A stretch of DNA of 64,000 nucleotides from Selenomonas sputigena (GCF_026015965.1 NZ_CP110383.1:343808-407807), one strand, 5' to 3'; positions 34,696 to 44,119 are shown, numbered from the stretch's first letter. Notes: generated by a model not told the origin, from the letters alone. Program-made: numbers and translations.

Positions 34696-36008
34696 GCAGG
34701 CTGAAGGAGTTGATGGAAGAGCTTTGCCCGAGTGGAGTGGAGTATAAACAACTTGGTGAGATTGGAACACTTGTCAGAGGAAAAAGATTTGTAAAAAATG
34801 ATTTTGCAGATATTGGAGTACCAGCCATTCATTATGGGGAAATGTATACCTATTACGGAATTTCTAGTAGTGAAGCTAAAACAAAAATACGTGCAGAAAT
34901 CTCATCAAAGATGAGGTATGCACAAACCAATGATGTTATTATTGTAGGCGCAGGCGAAACTGTTGAGGATATTGGAATCGGTGTAGCTTGGCTGGGAAAA
35001 GACGATGTAGCTGTACATGATGCTTGCTATATTTTTCGACATAATATGAATCCGATATATGTATCGTATCTCTTGCGTACAGAAAGCTACCACAAACTAA
35101 TTAAGAAATATATTACTACAGGGAAAATATCGTCTATTTCGGCGCAAGGCTTAGCGAAAGCGATCATTCCCGTCCCGCCATTGGAAATTCAAAATGAAAT
35201 CGTAAAATTATTAGACAGTTTTACGGAGCTTACAACGGAGCTTACCGCAGAGCTTACAGCGGAGCTTACCTTGCGGAAAAAGCAGTATAATTTTTACCGC
35301 GACAGCCTTTTGAATTTTGTCCGTGTGGATGATACAATCGTTCAGACAGACAGACAGACAGACAGACAAGCTCAAAGAATAAGTGAATTTGGGCTGTGGC
35401 GGAAAACGCAACATATAGAGTGGAAAAGTTTACGAGATATTTCCGTGCGAATTTCTTCGGGAGGAACGCCAAGAAAAACAAATTCTGCTTATTATACTGG
35501 CGGTACAATTCCTTGGTTGCGAACTCAAGAGGTGGAATTTAATTATATTGAGAAAGCGACATCTTTTATTACAGAAGAGGGATTAAAAAACTCATCGGCG
35601 AAATGGATCCCTGCACACTGTGTTATTGTTGCCATATCTGGTGCGACAGCTGGACGAAGTGCTGTCAATAATATCCCTGTTACAACGAATCAGCATTGTT
35701 GTAACATTGAAGTTAACGAGGAAATGGTTGAGTATAAATATGTGTTCTATTGGGTAAAAAGCCAATATGAAAAGTTGAAAGGGCTAGGGCGCGGCGCACG
35801 GGCAGATTTGAGTGCAGAAATTATAGCCAACTATCCTATCCCTGTTCCGCCTCTTTCTGAACAGTGCCGCATCGTCTCCATCCTCGACCGCTTCGACGCC
35901 CTATGCAACGATCTCACAAGCGGCCTCCCTGCCGAGATCGCCGCACGCAAGAAGCAATACGAACACTACCGCGATAAACTGCTGACCTTTCCAAGAAGCA
36001 ACGGATAG
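34692..36008 (+). CDS. hsdS: type I restriction-modification specificity subunit with two repeat tracts
   Basis: A 438-residue DNA-recognition subunit with two target-recognition domains. Each ends in a helical spacer: [20 protein letters not shown]...[16 protein letters not shown], and [19 protein letters not shown]...[16 protein letters not shown]. The central spacer holds four 12-bp repeats (T-x-E-L, residues about 178-193) like those of EcoR124. A (CAGA)6 tract follows at residues 218-225. A gain or loss of one CAGA unit reaches a stop within six codons, giving a half-size subunit with only the first recognition domain. Base composition is lower in GC than hsdM and hsdR. Confidence 0.93.
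   Translation: MSRLKELMEELCPSGVEYKQLGEIGTLVRGKRFVKNDFADIGVPAIHYGEMYTYYGISSSEAKTKIRAEISSKMRYAQTNDVIIVGAGETVEDIGIGVAWLGKDDVAVHDACYIFRHNMNPIYVSYLLRTESYHKLIKKYITTGKISSISAQGLAKAIIPVPPLEIQNEIVKLLDSFTELTTELTAELTAELTLRKKQYNFYRDSLLNFVRVDDTIVQTDRQTDRQAQRISEFGLWRKTQHIEWKSLRDISVRISSGGTPRKTNSAYYTGGTIPWLRTQEVEFNYIEKATSFITEEGLKNSSAKWIPAHCVIVAISGATAGRSAVNNIPVTTNQHCCNIEVNEEMVEYKYVFYWVKSQYEKLKGLGRGARADLSAEIIANYPIPVPPLSEQCRIVSILDRFDALCNDLTSGLPAEIAARKKQYEHYRDKLLTFPRSNG
35223..35270. repeat. four 12-bp repeats in hsdS central spacer
   Basis: Units ACGGAGCTTACA, ACGGAGCTTACC, GCAGAGCTTACA and GCGGAGCTTACC encode TELT-type repeats. In the EcoR124 family the number of TAEL units sets the spacing between the two half-sites recognised. 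Confidence 0.85.
35343..35366. repeat. tetranucleotide repeat (CAGA)6 in hsdS, phase-variation candidate
   Basis: Six perfect CAGA units plus a partial CA, in frame as QTDRQTDR. With five or seven units the downstream frame meets TAA at 35380 or TGA at 35384. Confidence 0.9.
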
Positions 36009-36112
36009 TTCTAACGCATGGATTCATTAAGAAAACACAGAAGACTCCGGTACGAGAAATCGAACGTGCGAAAAAATATCGTGTGATTTATTGCGAGAGA
36101 GAGGAGAAATGA
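36002..36112 (+). pseudogene. 3' remnant of a HigB-type toxin gene
   Basis: In the frame +1 to the hsdS end the sequence reads [20 protein letters not shown] then ERAKKYRVIYCEREE and stops at 36112. This is the C-terminal third of a Gp49-like HigB (compare VLLHHFRKKSQKTPPREL in the intact gene at 30153). The 5' two-thirds are gone, replaced by the end of hsdS. Confidence 0.75.
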
Positions 36113-36113
36113 C

Positions 36114-36386
36114 ATGGATGATTTGGATCGCTATATTGCAGAGCAGATGAAAGACCCCGCTTTTCGCGAAGAACACGAACGGACACGTTTGGAATTCGCA
36201 CTTACAGAACTCCTGATTACGGCACGCATGGAGCAGGATCTGACACAGAAAGAATTGGCGGAGAAATCGGGGGTTCGCCAATCGAACATCAGCCGTATTG
36301 AAAAAGGACAGGCGGTACCTTCCTTGGTGACGCTTGATAAGATTGCAAAGGCATTGGGAAAGGAAGTCCAAGTCAGTTTTGTCTGA
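36114..36386 (+). CDS. HigA-like XRE protein, antitoxin without intact toxin
   Basis: A 90-residue helix-turn-helix protein with LTQKELAEKSGVRQSNISRI and EKGQAVPSLVTLDKIAKALG. It starts one base after the toxin remnant's stop, the normal HigBA spacing, with AGGAG six bases upstream. Since its toxin is truncated it can no longer act as a classical antitoxin here. It may neutralise a related HigB or regulate the restriction operon in which it now sits, 21 bp before hsdR. Confidence 0.85.
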   Translation: MDDLDRYIAEQMKDPAFREEHERTRLEFALTELLITARMEQDLTQKELAEKSGVRQSNISRIEKGQAVPSLVTLDKIAKALGKEVQVSFV

Positions 36387-36407
36387 TGGGGCGAGGAGGT
36401 CGGTACA

Positions 36408-39400
36408 TTGTACTATAACCTGATTGCAAGCGCAGAAGAGAGCACGGTGCTCGCGCAGTATGTTCGCGAGGAGCGGGCGCCGTATGCGGCGTATCAGTCG
36501 GAGGCGGCGCTTGAGCGAGCATTGATCGGGCTGCTGGAAGAGGAAGGCTATACGTATCTTCGGATTCATGACGAGGCGGAGCTGGTCGCGAATCTTCGAG
36601 AGCAGCTTTCGGCGCTCAATGATTATGTGTTCAGTGATGCGGAGTGGGAACGGTTCTTCAAGGCTTCGATCGCGCCTGCGGGCGACGGCATTGTGGAGAA
36701 GACGCGGCGTATTCAGACGGATTACATTCAGAATCTTCGGCGCGATGACGGAACGACGAAGAACATCAAGCTGATCGACAAGGAGAACATTTATAACAAT
36801 CGTTTGCAGGTCATCAACCAATATGCGGTAGAGGGCGGTGCGGACGCTCAAGCAGAGAATGCGGCGGCTCATGCGAATCGCTACGATGTGACGATTCTCG
36901 TCAACGGCTTGCCGCTCGTGCATTTGGAGCTGAAGCGGCGCGGCGTGGAGATTCGGCAGGCGTTCAACCAGATCAATCGCTATCAGCGCGACAGTTTTTG
37001 GGCAGGTGCGGGGCTGTATGAGTATGTGCAGGTTTTCATCATTTCGAACGGGACGAATACGAAGTATTATTCCAATACGACGCGTGCAAGTCATATCCGA
37101 GAGATGGATGCGGCGGGGCGCAGGGCGAGCAAGAAGACGAGCAACAGTTTTGAGTTCACATCGTTTTGGGCGGATGCGAGCAATCGCCTCATCACCGACC
37201 TCATGGATTTCGGCCGCACGTTCCTCGCGAAGCATACCCTGCTCGCCGTCTTGACGCGCTATTCGATCTTTACGACGGAAGAGGTGCTGATGCTCATGCG
37301 TCCGTACCAGATTGCGGCGACGGAGCGCATTTTGTCGCGCATCAAGATCGCGTCGAATTACAAGACTTGGGGCAAGATCGAGGGCGGCGGCTATATCTGG
37401 CACACGACGGGGTCGGGCAAGACGCTGACTTCGTTCAAGACGGCGCAGCTTGCCGCAGGGCTGCCGGATATTGATAAGGTACTCTTTGTGGTCGACCGCA
37501 AGGATCTTGACTATCAGACGATGAAGGAGTACGACCGCTTTGAAAAGGGCGCGGCGAACGGCAATACGTCGACGCGCGTGCTCGCGGGGCAGCTCGCGAA
37601 TGATGCGGCGCGCATCGTCGTCACGACGATTCAGAAGCTCGCTATGTTCATCAAGCAGAACAAGACGCACGCGATCTACGGCAAGCATGTCGTGCTGATT
37701 TTCGATGAGTGCCATCGCTCGCAGTTCGGCGATATGCACACGGCGATTGCGAAGGCGTTCAAGAAGTATCATATCTTCGGCTTTACGGGCACGCCGATTT
37801 TCGCGCCGAATGCGTCGGGCGCGGGCAAGCCTTCGGCGCGGACGACGCCGCAGCTTTTCGGCGATAAGCTCCACACCTATACGATTGTGAACGCCATCAA
37901 CGACGGCAATGTGCTGCCGTTTCGCATTGATTACATCAACACGATGAAGAGCAAGGCGGAGATCGAGGACAAGGAAGTGCGTGCCATTGACCGCGAGAAG
38001 GCGCTCGCTGCGCCCGAGCGCATCCGTGCCGTGACGGAATATATCCTCGTGCATTTCGATCAGAAGACGATGCGCGGCAAGGCGTATTCGCTCAAGGGAC
38101 AGCGTGTCTTGGGGTTCAATTCGATGTTCGCGGTCGCGTCGATTCCTGTCTGCATGAAGTATTACGAGGAGTTCAAGCGTCAGCTGGCAGCGGCGGGGCG
38201 CGACCTTGCGGTTGCGACGATTTTCAGCTATGCGGCGAACGAGGACGATCCCGAGGACGCTTTGCCCGATGAGGATTTTGATACGGCGGGGCTTGACCGC
38301 ACGAGCCGCGACTTCCTTTCGGACGCGATTGCGGACTATAATGCGCGTTTTTCTACGAATTTTTCGACGGACGGGGATTCCTTCCAGAATTATTACAAGG
38401 ATCTTTCTCAGCGCATGAAGAAGCGCGAGATCGATTTGCTCATCGTTGTCAATATGTTCCTCACGGGCTTTGACGCGACGACGCTCAACACGCTTTGGGT
38501 GGACAAGAACCTCAAGTACCATGGGCTGATTCAGGCGTTTTCACGCACGAACCGCATTTTGAATTCGGTCAAGACGTTTGGCAATATCGTCGCTTTTCGC
38601 AATCTGGCGAAAGCGACGGACGATGCGATCTCGCTTTTCGGTGATGAGAATGCCGAGAGCGTCGTGCTGCTGCGAGGTTTCCGCGACTACTACGACGGCT
38701 ATGATGATGCGAGCGGCCGTCATCATAGGGGCTATGCGGAGCTTATCCTGGAGCTGCGCGAGAAGTTCGCCGTCGGTGAGCCGATCTTGGGCGAGCAGGC
38801 GCAGAAGGATTTCGTGCGCATCTTCGGCAGCATTCTGCGCCTCAGGAACATTCTCACGGCGTTTGATGATTTTGAGGAAAATGATCCTCTCCTGCCGCCG
38901 CGCGATTTGCAGGATTACCAGAGCATGTACTTGGACATTCATCGCGAGATGACGGGCGCAGGAAATGCGGAGAAGGAGAACATCAACGACGATGTCGTGT
39001 TCGAGTTGGAATTGATCCGGCAGGTGGACATCAATATCGACTACATTCTTCTGCTCGTGGAGAAGTATCATGCATCGAACGGCTTGGACAAGAGTATCAT
39101 CGGCGCGATCGACCGCGCCGTCGGCGCAAGTCCTGAGCTTAGGAGCAAGAAGGAGCTGATCGACGGCTTCATCAAGACGGTCAACACGAGTACGAAGGTG
39201 ATGGAGGACTGGCGCACCTATGTCGATGCGGAGAAGGAAAAGGCGCTCGAAAAAATCGTGCAGGAGGAGAAGCTGAAGCCCGAGGAGACGGAGAAGTTCG
39301 TCCGAAGTGCGCTGCGCGACGGCAGGTTCAAGACGACGGGCACGGCGATTGATACGATCCTGCCGCCCGTTCGCCGCTTCGGCGGCGCTCGCGCCGAGAA

Positions 39401-39467
39401 GAAGGCGGGCGTCATCGAAAAGCTCAAGACGTTCTTTGCAACTTTTATGGGGCTGGTGGAGGAGTGA
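36408..39467 (+). CDS. hsdR: type I restriction endonuclease subunit R
   Basis: A 1019-residue restriction and translocation subunit. The nuclease site is D163...E174-L-K176 in the segment DVTILVNG...VHLELKRRG. Walker A HTTGSGKT starts at about residue 332, and the DEAD-like box FDECHRSQFG is near 432. Helicase motifs FGFTGTPIF and QAFSRTNR follow. TTG 36408 is the start, eight bases after AGGAGG. The gene appears intact, so the system is probably active when hsdS is in frame. Confidence 0.93.
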   Translation: MYYNLIASAEESTVLAQYVREERAPYAAYQSEAALERALIGLLEEEGYTYLRIHDEAELVANLREQLSALNDYVFSDAEWERFFKASIAPAGDGIVEKTRRIQTDYIQNLRRDDGTTKNIKLIDKENIYNNRLQVINQYAVEGGADAQAENAAAHANRYDVTILVNGLPLVHLELKRRGVEIRQAFNQINRYQRDSFWAGAGLYEYVQVFIISNGTNTKYYSNTTRASHIREMDAAGRRASKKTSNSFEFTSFWADASNRLITDLMDFGRTFLAKHTLLAVLTRYSIFTTEEVLMLMRPYQIAATERILSRIKIASNYKTWGKIEGGGYIWHTTGSGKTLTSFKTAQLAAGLPDIDKVLFVVDRKDLDYQTMKEYDRFEKGAANGNTSTRVLAGQLANDAARIVVTTIQKLAMFIKQNKTHAIYGKHVVLIFDECHRSQFGDMHTAIAKAFKKYHIFGFTGTPIFAPNASGAGKPSARTTPQLFGDKLHTYTIVNAINDGNVLPFRIDYINTMKSKAEIEDKEVRAIDREKALAAPERIRAVTEYILVHFDQKTMRGKAYSLKGQRVLGFNSMFAVASIPVCMKYYEEFKRQLAAAGRDLAVATIFSYAANEDDPEDALPDEDFDTAGLDRTSRDFLSDAIADYNARFSTNFSTDGDSFQNYYKDLSQRMKKREIDLLIVVNMFLTGFDATTLNTLWVDKNLKYHGLIQAFSRTNRILNSVKTFGNIVAFRNLAKATDDAISLFGDENAESVVLLRGFRDYYDGYDDASGRHHRGYAELILELREKFAVGEPILGEQAQKDFVRIFGSILRLRNILTAFDDFEENDPLLPPRDLQDYQSMYLDIHREMTGAGNAEKENINDDVVFELELIRQVDINIDYILLLVEKYHASNGLDKSIIGAIDRAVGASPELRSKKELIDGFIKTVNTSTKVMEDWRTYVDAEKEKALEKIVQEEKLKPEETEKFVRSALRDGRFKTTGTAIDTILPPVRRFGGARAEKKAGVIEKLKTFFATFMGLVEE

Positions 39468-39480
39468 GGGAGCCGTCTGT

Positions 39481-39531
39481 AAAAAACAGGTGCGGTCTGT
39501 ATTGAAACCATACAGACCGCACCTGTTTTTT
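39481..39531. terminator. bidirectional terminator after hsdR
   Basis: A perfect 22-bp stem, AAAAAACAGGTGCGG... (39481-39502) with its complement (39510-39531), followed by T-rich sequence on both strands. It marks the end of the defence island. Confidence 0.9.
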
Positions 39532-39546
39532 ATTTTTGTCCGTTCG

Positions 39547-40059
39547 TCAGAACAGATCCTCCATCAGGCGGATTTCGTAGATCGTGCCGTCTTCGTAAGT
39601 GTAGAAGATGAGGGTGGAGTCTATGCCTTCATAACTATAGGCATAGTTCATAGGGGTGCCGTTTCCTTCAAGTCTCTCGGGCAGCCAGCCGAAGGCGCGC
39701 TCGATGTCGGCTGTGGTGCTGCCGACGTGCAGGCCTTGCGGTGTTTCGATGCCGTTGTTGGCGGTAGTGTTGATATCCATGACGCTGTCTCTGTCCGTGC
39801 GGATGAGGATTTTGAATGAGTTGCCGTAATAGTAATAGAGAACTTTTACGTCGGAATGGTTGGGTTCGATGTTCGTATACATGCTGCTTTCCAGGCGGTC
39901 GGGTGTGCCGTAGATGCTTTCCACGTAGGCGCGGGAGCTGCCGATCTTGAGGCCGCCCAGAGAGAGTGCTTCTTCGGGCAAAGCGGTTGCCGAAGAGAGG
40001 TGTGTAGGGAGCAGCAGGGCGACGAGGAGCAGGAAGCGAGCGAGTGCTTTTGCTTTCAT
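39547..40059 (-). CDS. secreted protein with two internal repeats, unknown function
   Basis: A 170-residue exported protein with signal peptide MKAKALARFLLLVALLLP...SSATA. Two homologous units are seen, GGLKIGSSRAYVESIYGTP and QGLHVGSTTADIERAFGWLP, each followed by a Tyr-rich beta segment. This resembles SmpA/OmlA-like and related beta-rich folds, but no family is asserted. AAAGGAG precedes the ATG. It lies 18 bp downstream of the DUF3298-like gene on the same strand. Confidence 0.7.
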   Translation of the reverse strand: MKAKALARFLLLVALLLPTHLSSATALPEEALSLGGLKIGSSRAYVESIYGTPDRLESSMYTNIEPNHSDVKVLYYYYGNSFKILIRTDRDSVMDINTTANNGIETPQGLHVGSTTADIERAFGWLPERLEGNGTPMNYAYSYEGIDSTLIFYTYEDGTIYEIRLMEDLF

Positions 40060-40077
40060 GAGAAAGATCTCCTTTTA

Positions 40078-40950
40078 TCAATCTATAGAATACGCGTCGA
40101 TGAAAAGCTGCGGAGCGTCCGCGCGCTCGATGGTGAGCGTGAAGTCGCCGGAGGCGTAGGGGGCGAGAGCGTAGGGCGGGTAGAGGAAGACGAGTTCGCC
40201 GCGCGTGCCCATGTACCATGAGAAGGTGTCGAGGCCTTTTTCTGCGGGGTGAATCCGTTCGAGTTGCTCGCGGATGTCGAAGGCGAACAGTTCTTCCTCA
40301 CGTCCTGGGTATTGAGCATGGAAGGCAGCGGCAAGCGCTTGGAGCAAAGCTTCGCGGTTCGTGACGAGGGCGGCGAGGGGGACTTCTTTTCCCGTTCGTG
40401 TATCGAAGGTCGTGCCGCCTTTGCCGTGCATCGGGTGTATGCCGCCCGCGTAGGTGATAGCGAAGCTGCAGAAGCTGATCATGTTCTCATCGACGCGCCC
40501 CCACTTCGTGATGACGGAGTAGTCGAAGTAGGCGGTCTCTTTGAGAACGCCGTTATCACGATCCTCTTTCTTGTATTCGTAGGCGAAATCAAAACCCCGC
40601 TTCGCAGCTTGCGCTTCCTGTTTGCTCCAAGTAGCAAGACCGTGTGCGAGCAGGGGGTGTCCTTTGCCGTTGACACGAAGCACGGGATGGCTGCTGTAGG
40701 TCACGCATTTGCCGTTGGCATTCAAGGCCTCGATGCGATGGTCTTCGACGAGGAGCCACGGCACGGGGGCTTTGACGGAGCGTTCCTCGTCTTTGTCGGC
40801 GGAAGTTTTTGCCGGACGCGTGTACTCTTTGATTGTATCTTGCTGCGCTGCCGCATGGACGACGGATGCGAGGGGCAAGTCGCCCGAGACAGGCGCAATG
40901 GGAGCGAGCAGGAGGACGGCTGCGAGGGAGAGTGCATGGATTTTCTTCAT
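40078..40950 (-). CDS. exported DUF3298-like protein
   Basis: A 290-residue secreted protein. Signal peptide MKKIHALSLAAVLLLAPIAP ends near VVHAAA. The C-terminal half has TYAGGIHPMHGKGGTTFDTR then TGKEVPLAALV, the DUF3298/RsiV-type pattern found in cell-envelope proteins and anti-sigma factors. No transmembrane anchor follows. ATG 40950 follows AAGGAGG by eight bases. The function is unknown. Confidence 0.75.
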   Translation of the reverse strand: MKKIHALSLAAVLLLAPIAPVSGDLPLASVVHAAAQQDTIKEYTRPAKTSADKDEERSVKAPVPWLLVEDHRIEALNANGKCVTYSSHPVLRVNGKGHPLLAHGLATWSKQEAQAAKRGFDFAYEYKKEDRDNGVLKETAYFDYSVITKWGRVDENMISFCSFAITYAGGIHPMHGKGGTTFDTRTGKEVPLAALVTNREALLQALAAAFHAQYPGREEELFAFDIREQLERIHPAEKGLDTFSWYMGTRGELVFLYPPYALAPYASGDFTLTIERADAPQLFIDAYSID

Positions 40951-41105
40951 GGGATGAACCTCCTTTTTGATGGCTCTGCATATACTTTGCTTTTTCTCGT
41001 GTGCAATCGTACGCGAAGTTGCAGCAAGACTTCGTTTAGGCTGCTGTCTATCGGTTGACAAGCCATCGGGAATATGTTAGTCTCCCTAAAACAAGGGGGT
41101 TGAAT

Positions 41106-42263
41106 ATGCAAAACAACGGTTTGCCGGTTGATCGCTCGCGCAGTTTGCTGCATCGCGCCAATCAGGCTTTTTTCTTTGTCGGCGGCTTCGGCGTGGCATC
41201 TTGGGCGCCTCTCGTGCCGCTTTTGAAGGCGCGGCTCGGCGTCGCTGAGGATGTGCTTGGACTCTTGCTTCTCTGCATCGGCGTTGGCTCGCTGGTGACG
41301 ATGCCTTTTGCAGGAGTCCTGGCCGGGCATTTCGGCTGCCGCCGCGTGATCGCTGTCGATTCGCTCGTCTTTGCGGCGCTTCTTGTGGCTCTTGCCAGGG
41401 TGGACAATATCGTTCTTGCTGTGCCGACGCTCCTTTTGTTCGGCTCTTCCATGGGAATTATCGATGTCACGATCAATATCCATGCCGTGCGCGTCGAGCA
41501 GCTTTTGAAGAGGCGCGTGATGAGCGGCATGCACGCGCTTTGGAGCGTGGGCGGTTTCATGGGGGCGGGGCTTTTTGGTGTTTGGATGGCGCTCGGATTC
41601 ACGCCCTTGGGCGCGACGGCGTGTTCGGCAGGCATCATCGTGCTCATGGTGCTCGCCTTCGCGCGATTTTTGCTCGCGGGCAGGAGTGCACCTGAGGGCA
41701 GGGCGCTCGCCGTGCCGCACGGCATCGTCGCCTTTGTCGCGGCGGTCGCCGGTATATCCTTCCTCGTCGAGGGCGCTGTCATGGACTGGTCGGGTGTGTT
41801 TCTCACGGAGGTGCGCGCGATGGACATGTCTCTTGCGGGCACGGGCTTCGCTGTCTTTTCTGCGGCGATGCTCCTCATGCGGCTCTTGGGTGATGCGATT
41901 GTCAATCGCTTGGGTGCGCGCCGCGTCGTATTCTTCGGTTCGGTCATCGCCATCGCGGGTTTCTTGCTCGTGATCGTTTCGTCCTCCGCGTGGCTCATCT
42001 TCCCCGGCTTCTTCGCGATCGGTTTCGGCTGCGCGAACATCGTGCCGATTTTCTTCTCATTGATGGGAAAGCAACAGGATATGACGATCAATGCGGCGGT
42101 CGCGGCGGTGTCGACGTGCGGTTACCTCGGTGTGCTCATGGGGCCTGCCGCCATCGGTTTCATCGCACACAGCACGAGTCTTTTGGCATCGTTCGCACTA
42201 TTGGCCGTGCTGCTCTTCGTGCAGCTCCTCATTGGGCTGCATGTGTTCCGCAAGGTGGCGTGA
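41106..42263 (+). CDS. MFS transporter (YbjJ/fucose-permease-like)
   Basis: A 385-residue major facilitator with 12 hydrophobic helices. GVASWAPLVPLLKARLGVAE opens helix 1-2, GHFGCRRVIAVDSL is the loop 2-3 motif, and MSGMHALWSVGGFMGAG and SFLVEGAVMDWSGVFL are typical of the YbjJ-type group. ATG 41106 has AAGGGGG upstream. The substrate is unknown. It ends convergently with recQ at a shared terminator. Confidence 0.85.
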   Translation: MQNNGLPVDRSRSLLHRANQAFFFVGGFGVASWAPLVPLLKARLGVAEDVLGLLLLCIGVGSLVTMPFAGVLAGHFGCRRVIAVDSLVFAALLVALARVDNIVLAVPTLLLFGSSMGIIDVTINIHAVRVEQLLKRRVMSGMHALWSVGGFMGAGLFGVWMALGFTPLGATACSAGIIVLMVLAFARFLLAGRSAPEGRALAVPHGIVAFVAAVAGISFLVEGAVMDWSGVFLTEVRAMDMSLAGTGFAVFSAAMLLMRLLGDAIVNRLGARRVVFFGSVIAIAGFLLVIVSSSAWLIFPGFFAIGFGCANIVPIFFSLMGKQQDMTINAAVAAVSTCGYLGVLMGPAAIGFIAHSTSLLASFALLAVLLFVQLLIGLHVFRKVA

Positions 42264-42289
42264 GAAAAAATTCATCGGCGCGTGCCTAT

Positions 42290-42334
42290 AAAGGCGGCGC
42301 AAGGGCAGCAGCAAAAGCTCTTTCGCCGCCTTTT
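42290..42334. terminator. bidirectional terminator, MFS / recQ
   Basis: AAAGGCGGCG pairs with CGCCGCCTTTT over a 24-base loop that holds a smaller hairpin (AGCAGC.../...GCT). Confidence 0.65.
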
Positions 42335-42337
42335 CGC

Positions 42338-44119
42338 TTAAGTGCGATGCTCTTTGATGCATGCGAGGAAGGCTTCGCCGTAGCGCTCGCACTTTCTTTC
42401 GCCGACGCCCTTGACGTGCAGGAAGTCGTCGAGCGTTTCGGGCAGAATGCGGCACATGTCGCGCAGCGTCGCGTCGGAGAAGATGACGTAGGGCGGCACG
42501 CGGTCGCGGGCGGCTAGCTCTTTTCTGAGTGCGCGGAGGTAGTCGAAGAGTGAGATGTCTACGGGCTTTTCCTTCTGTTTTCGGGGGAAGTTCTGGAAGA
42601 CTTGCTCCTTGCCGCGCAGCACAGCGTAGGCGGGTTCTGCGAGCTGCAGCACGGGGTATTCGCTCTCGGTGAGCGAGAGATACCCCGTGGCGATGAAGCG
42701 TTGAATCGAGCGCTTGATCTCGGCGAGCGTCTGCTCCTGCATGATGCCATAGGTCGACAGTTCGTCGAGGTGCAGCGTGCGCACGCGCTGCTCGGCGGAG
42801 CCTTTGAGCACCTGCGCTGTCAGCGTCATGCCGTAGCGTCCTCTCATGCGGTAGACGCACGAAAAGATTTTCTGCGCATCAAGCGTCACGTCGCGCCGCT
42901 CGAAGTCGCCCTTGCAGCTGCTGCAGTGCTCGCACGAGGCGGCGGGGCTTTCCTCGCCGAAGTAGCGCAGGATGAAGGCACGCAGGCATTCGGGCGTGTG
43001 GCAGTAGTCGGACATCTTCTGCAGGCAGCCGAGTTCGTGCGCCTTACGCGCGGCATCCTCGGTCGAGATGTCGATCAGGTACTTTTGCGTCATGACGTCC
43101 TGCGGCGAGAAGAGCAGGATGCATTCGCCCGGCTCGCCGTCGCGTCCCGCGCGTCCCGCCTCCTGATAGTACGACTCGATGTTTTTCGGCATGTTGTAGT
43201 GGATGACGAAGCGCACGTTCGACTTGTCGATGCCCATGCCGAAGGCGTTCGTCGCGACGATCGCCTGCACGTTGTCGTAGAGGAAGTCGTCCTGCGCCTT
43301 CGAGCGCTCTTCGTCGCTGAGTCCCGCATGGTAGGGACGCACAGCGAATTTTTTTTGCTGCAGGAAGTGGCTCAGGGCGTCCGTCTCTTTGCGCGTCGCA
43401 CAGTAGATGATGCCGGCTTCTTCGCGATGCGTGCGCAGGTAGTTTGCGATGAAGTCCTTGCGGTCGACGCCTGTGAGGACGCCGAAGAAGAGGTTCGGCC
43501 GGTCGAAGCCTGCGACGTGCACGGCGGGGCGGCGAAGCGAGAGGAGCGAGATGATGTCGTCCTTGACGCGCGGCGTCGCCGTCGCCGTGAAGGCGCCGAT
43601 CAAGGGACGCTTCGGCAGACGTTCGATGAAGGGCGCGATGGCGCGATAGCTCGGGCGAAAGTCGTGTCCCCACTGCGACAGGCAGTGCGCCTCGTCGATG
43701 GCGATGAAGGAAACGGTCTGCTCTTGCAGCAGGGATTGGAAGAAGTCGGTTTCGAGCCGCTCGGGCGCGACGTAGACGATCTTGTACGCGCCTTGCGCGA
43801 TGGCGCGAAGCCTTTCGCGAGCCTCCGCCTGCCCGAGCGAGCTGTTGATGAATGTCGCGGGTGCACCGGCTTCCGTGAGAGCGTCGACTTGATCCTTCAT
43901 CAGCGAGATCAAGGGCGAGATGACGAGCGTGACGCCCGGGAGCAGCAGAGCGGGCACTTGGAAGCAGATGGACTTTCCCGCGCCCGTGGGCATGATGGCG
44001 ACGGTTTCGCGGCCTTCGAGCAGGCTCTTGACGACGGTCTCCTGCGCAGGGCGGAAGTTCTTGTAGCCGAAGGTTTGCTGCAGGATCTGCAGCGCACGGG
44101 CGAAGTTTTGCTCGGGCAT
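42338..44119 (-). CDS. recQ: ATP-dependent DNA helicase RecQ
   Basis: A 593-residue 3'-5' helicase. Walker A MPTGAGKSICFQ, DEAH box IDEAHCLSQWGHDFRPSY, motif VI YYQEAGRAGRDG, zinc-binding cysteines (CHTPECLRAFI, CEHCSSCKGDF), RQC winged helix and a C-terminal HRDC domain (FDYLRALRKELAARDRVPPY) are all present. ATG 44119 follows AAAGGAAGT by eight bases; a longer frame to 44143 overlaps the hicAB promoter. Divergent from hicAB. Confidence 0.95.
   Translation of the reverse strand: MPEQNFARALQILQQTFGYKNFRPAQETVVKSLLEGRETVAIMPTGAGKSICFQVPALLLPGVTLVISPLISLMKDQVDALTEAGAPATFINSSLGQAEARERLRAIAQGAYKIVYVAPERLETDFFQSLLQEQTVSFIAIDEAHCLSQWGHDFRPSYRAIAPFIERLPKRPLIGAFTATATPRVKDDIISLLSLRRPAVHVAGFDRPNLFFGVLTGVDRKDFIANYLRTHREEAGIIYCATRKETDALSHFLQQKKFAVRPYHAGLSDEERSKAQDDFLYDNVQAIVATNAFGMGIDKSNVRFVIHYNMPKNIESYYQEAGRAGRDGEPGECILLFSPQDVMTQKYLIDISTEDAARKAHELGCLQKMSDYCHTPECLRAFILRYFGEESPAASCEHCSSCKGDFERRDVTLDAQKIFSCVYRMRGRYGMTLTAQVLKGSAEQRVRTLHLDELSTYGIMQEQTLAEIKRSIQRFIATGYLSLTESEYPVLQLAEPAYAVLRGKEQVFQNFPRKQKEKPVDISLFDYLRALRKELAARDRVPPYVIFSDATLRDMCRILPETLDDFLHVKGVGERKCERYGEAFLACIKEHRT

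Noticed and set aside
35340-35370. CRISPR-like short repeats
   Set aside because: A contiguous tetranucleotide tract within hsdS without spacers; no CRISPR array was seen anywhere in the window.
36027-38522. 831-residue minus-strand open frame over hsdR
   Set aside because: Antisense shadow with no recognisable domain.
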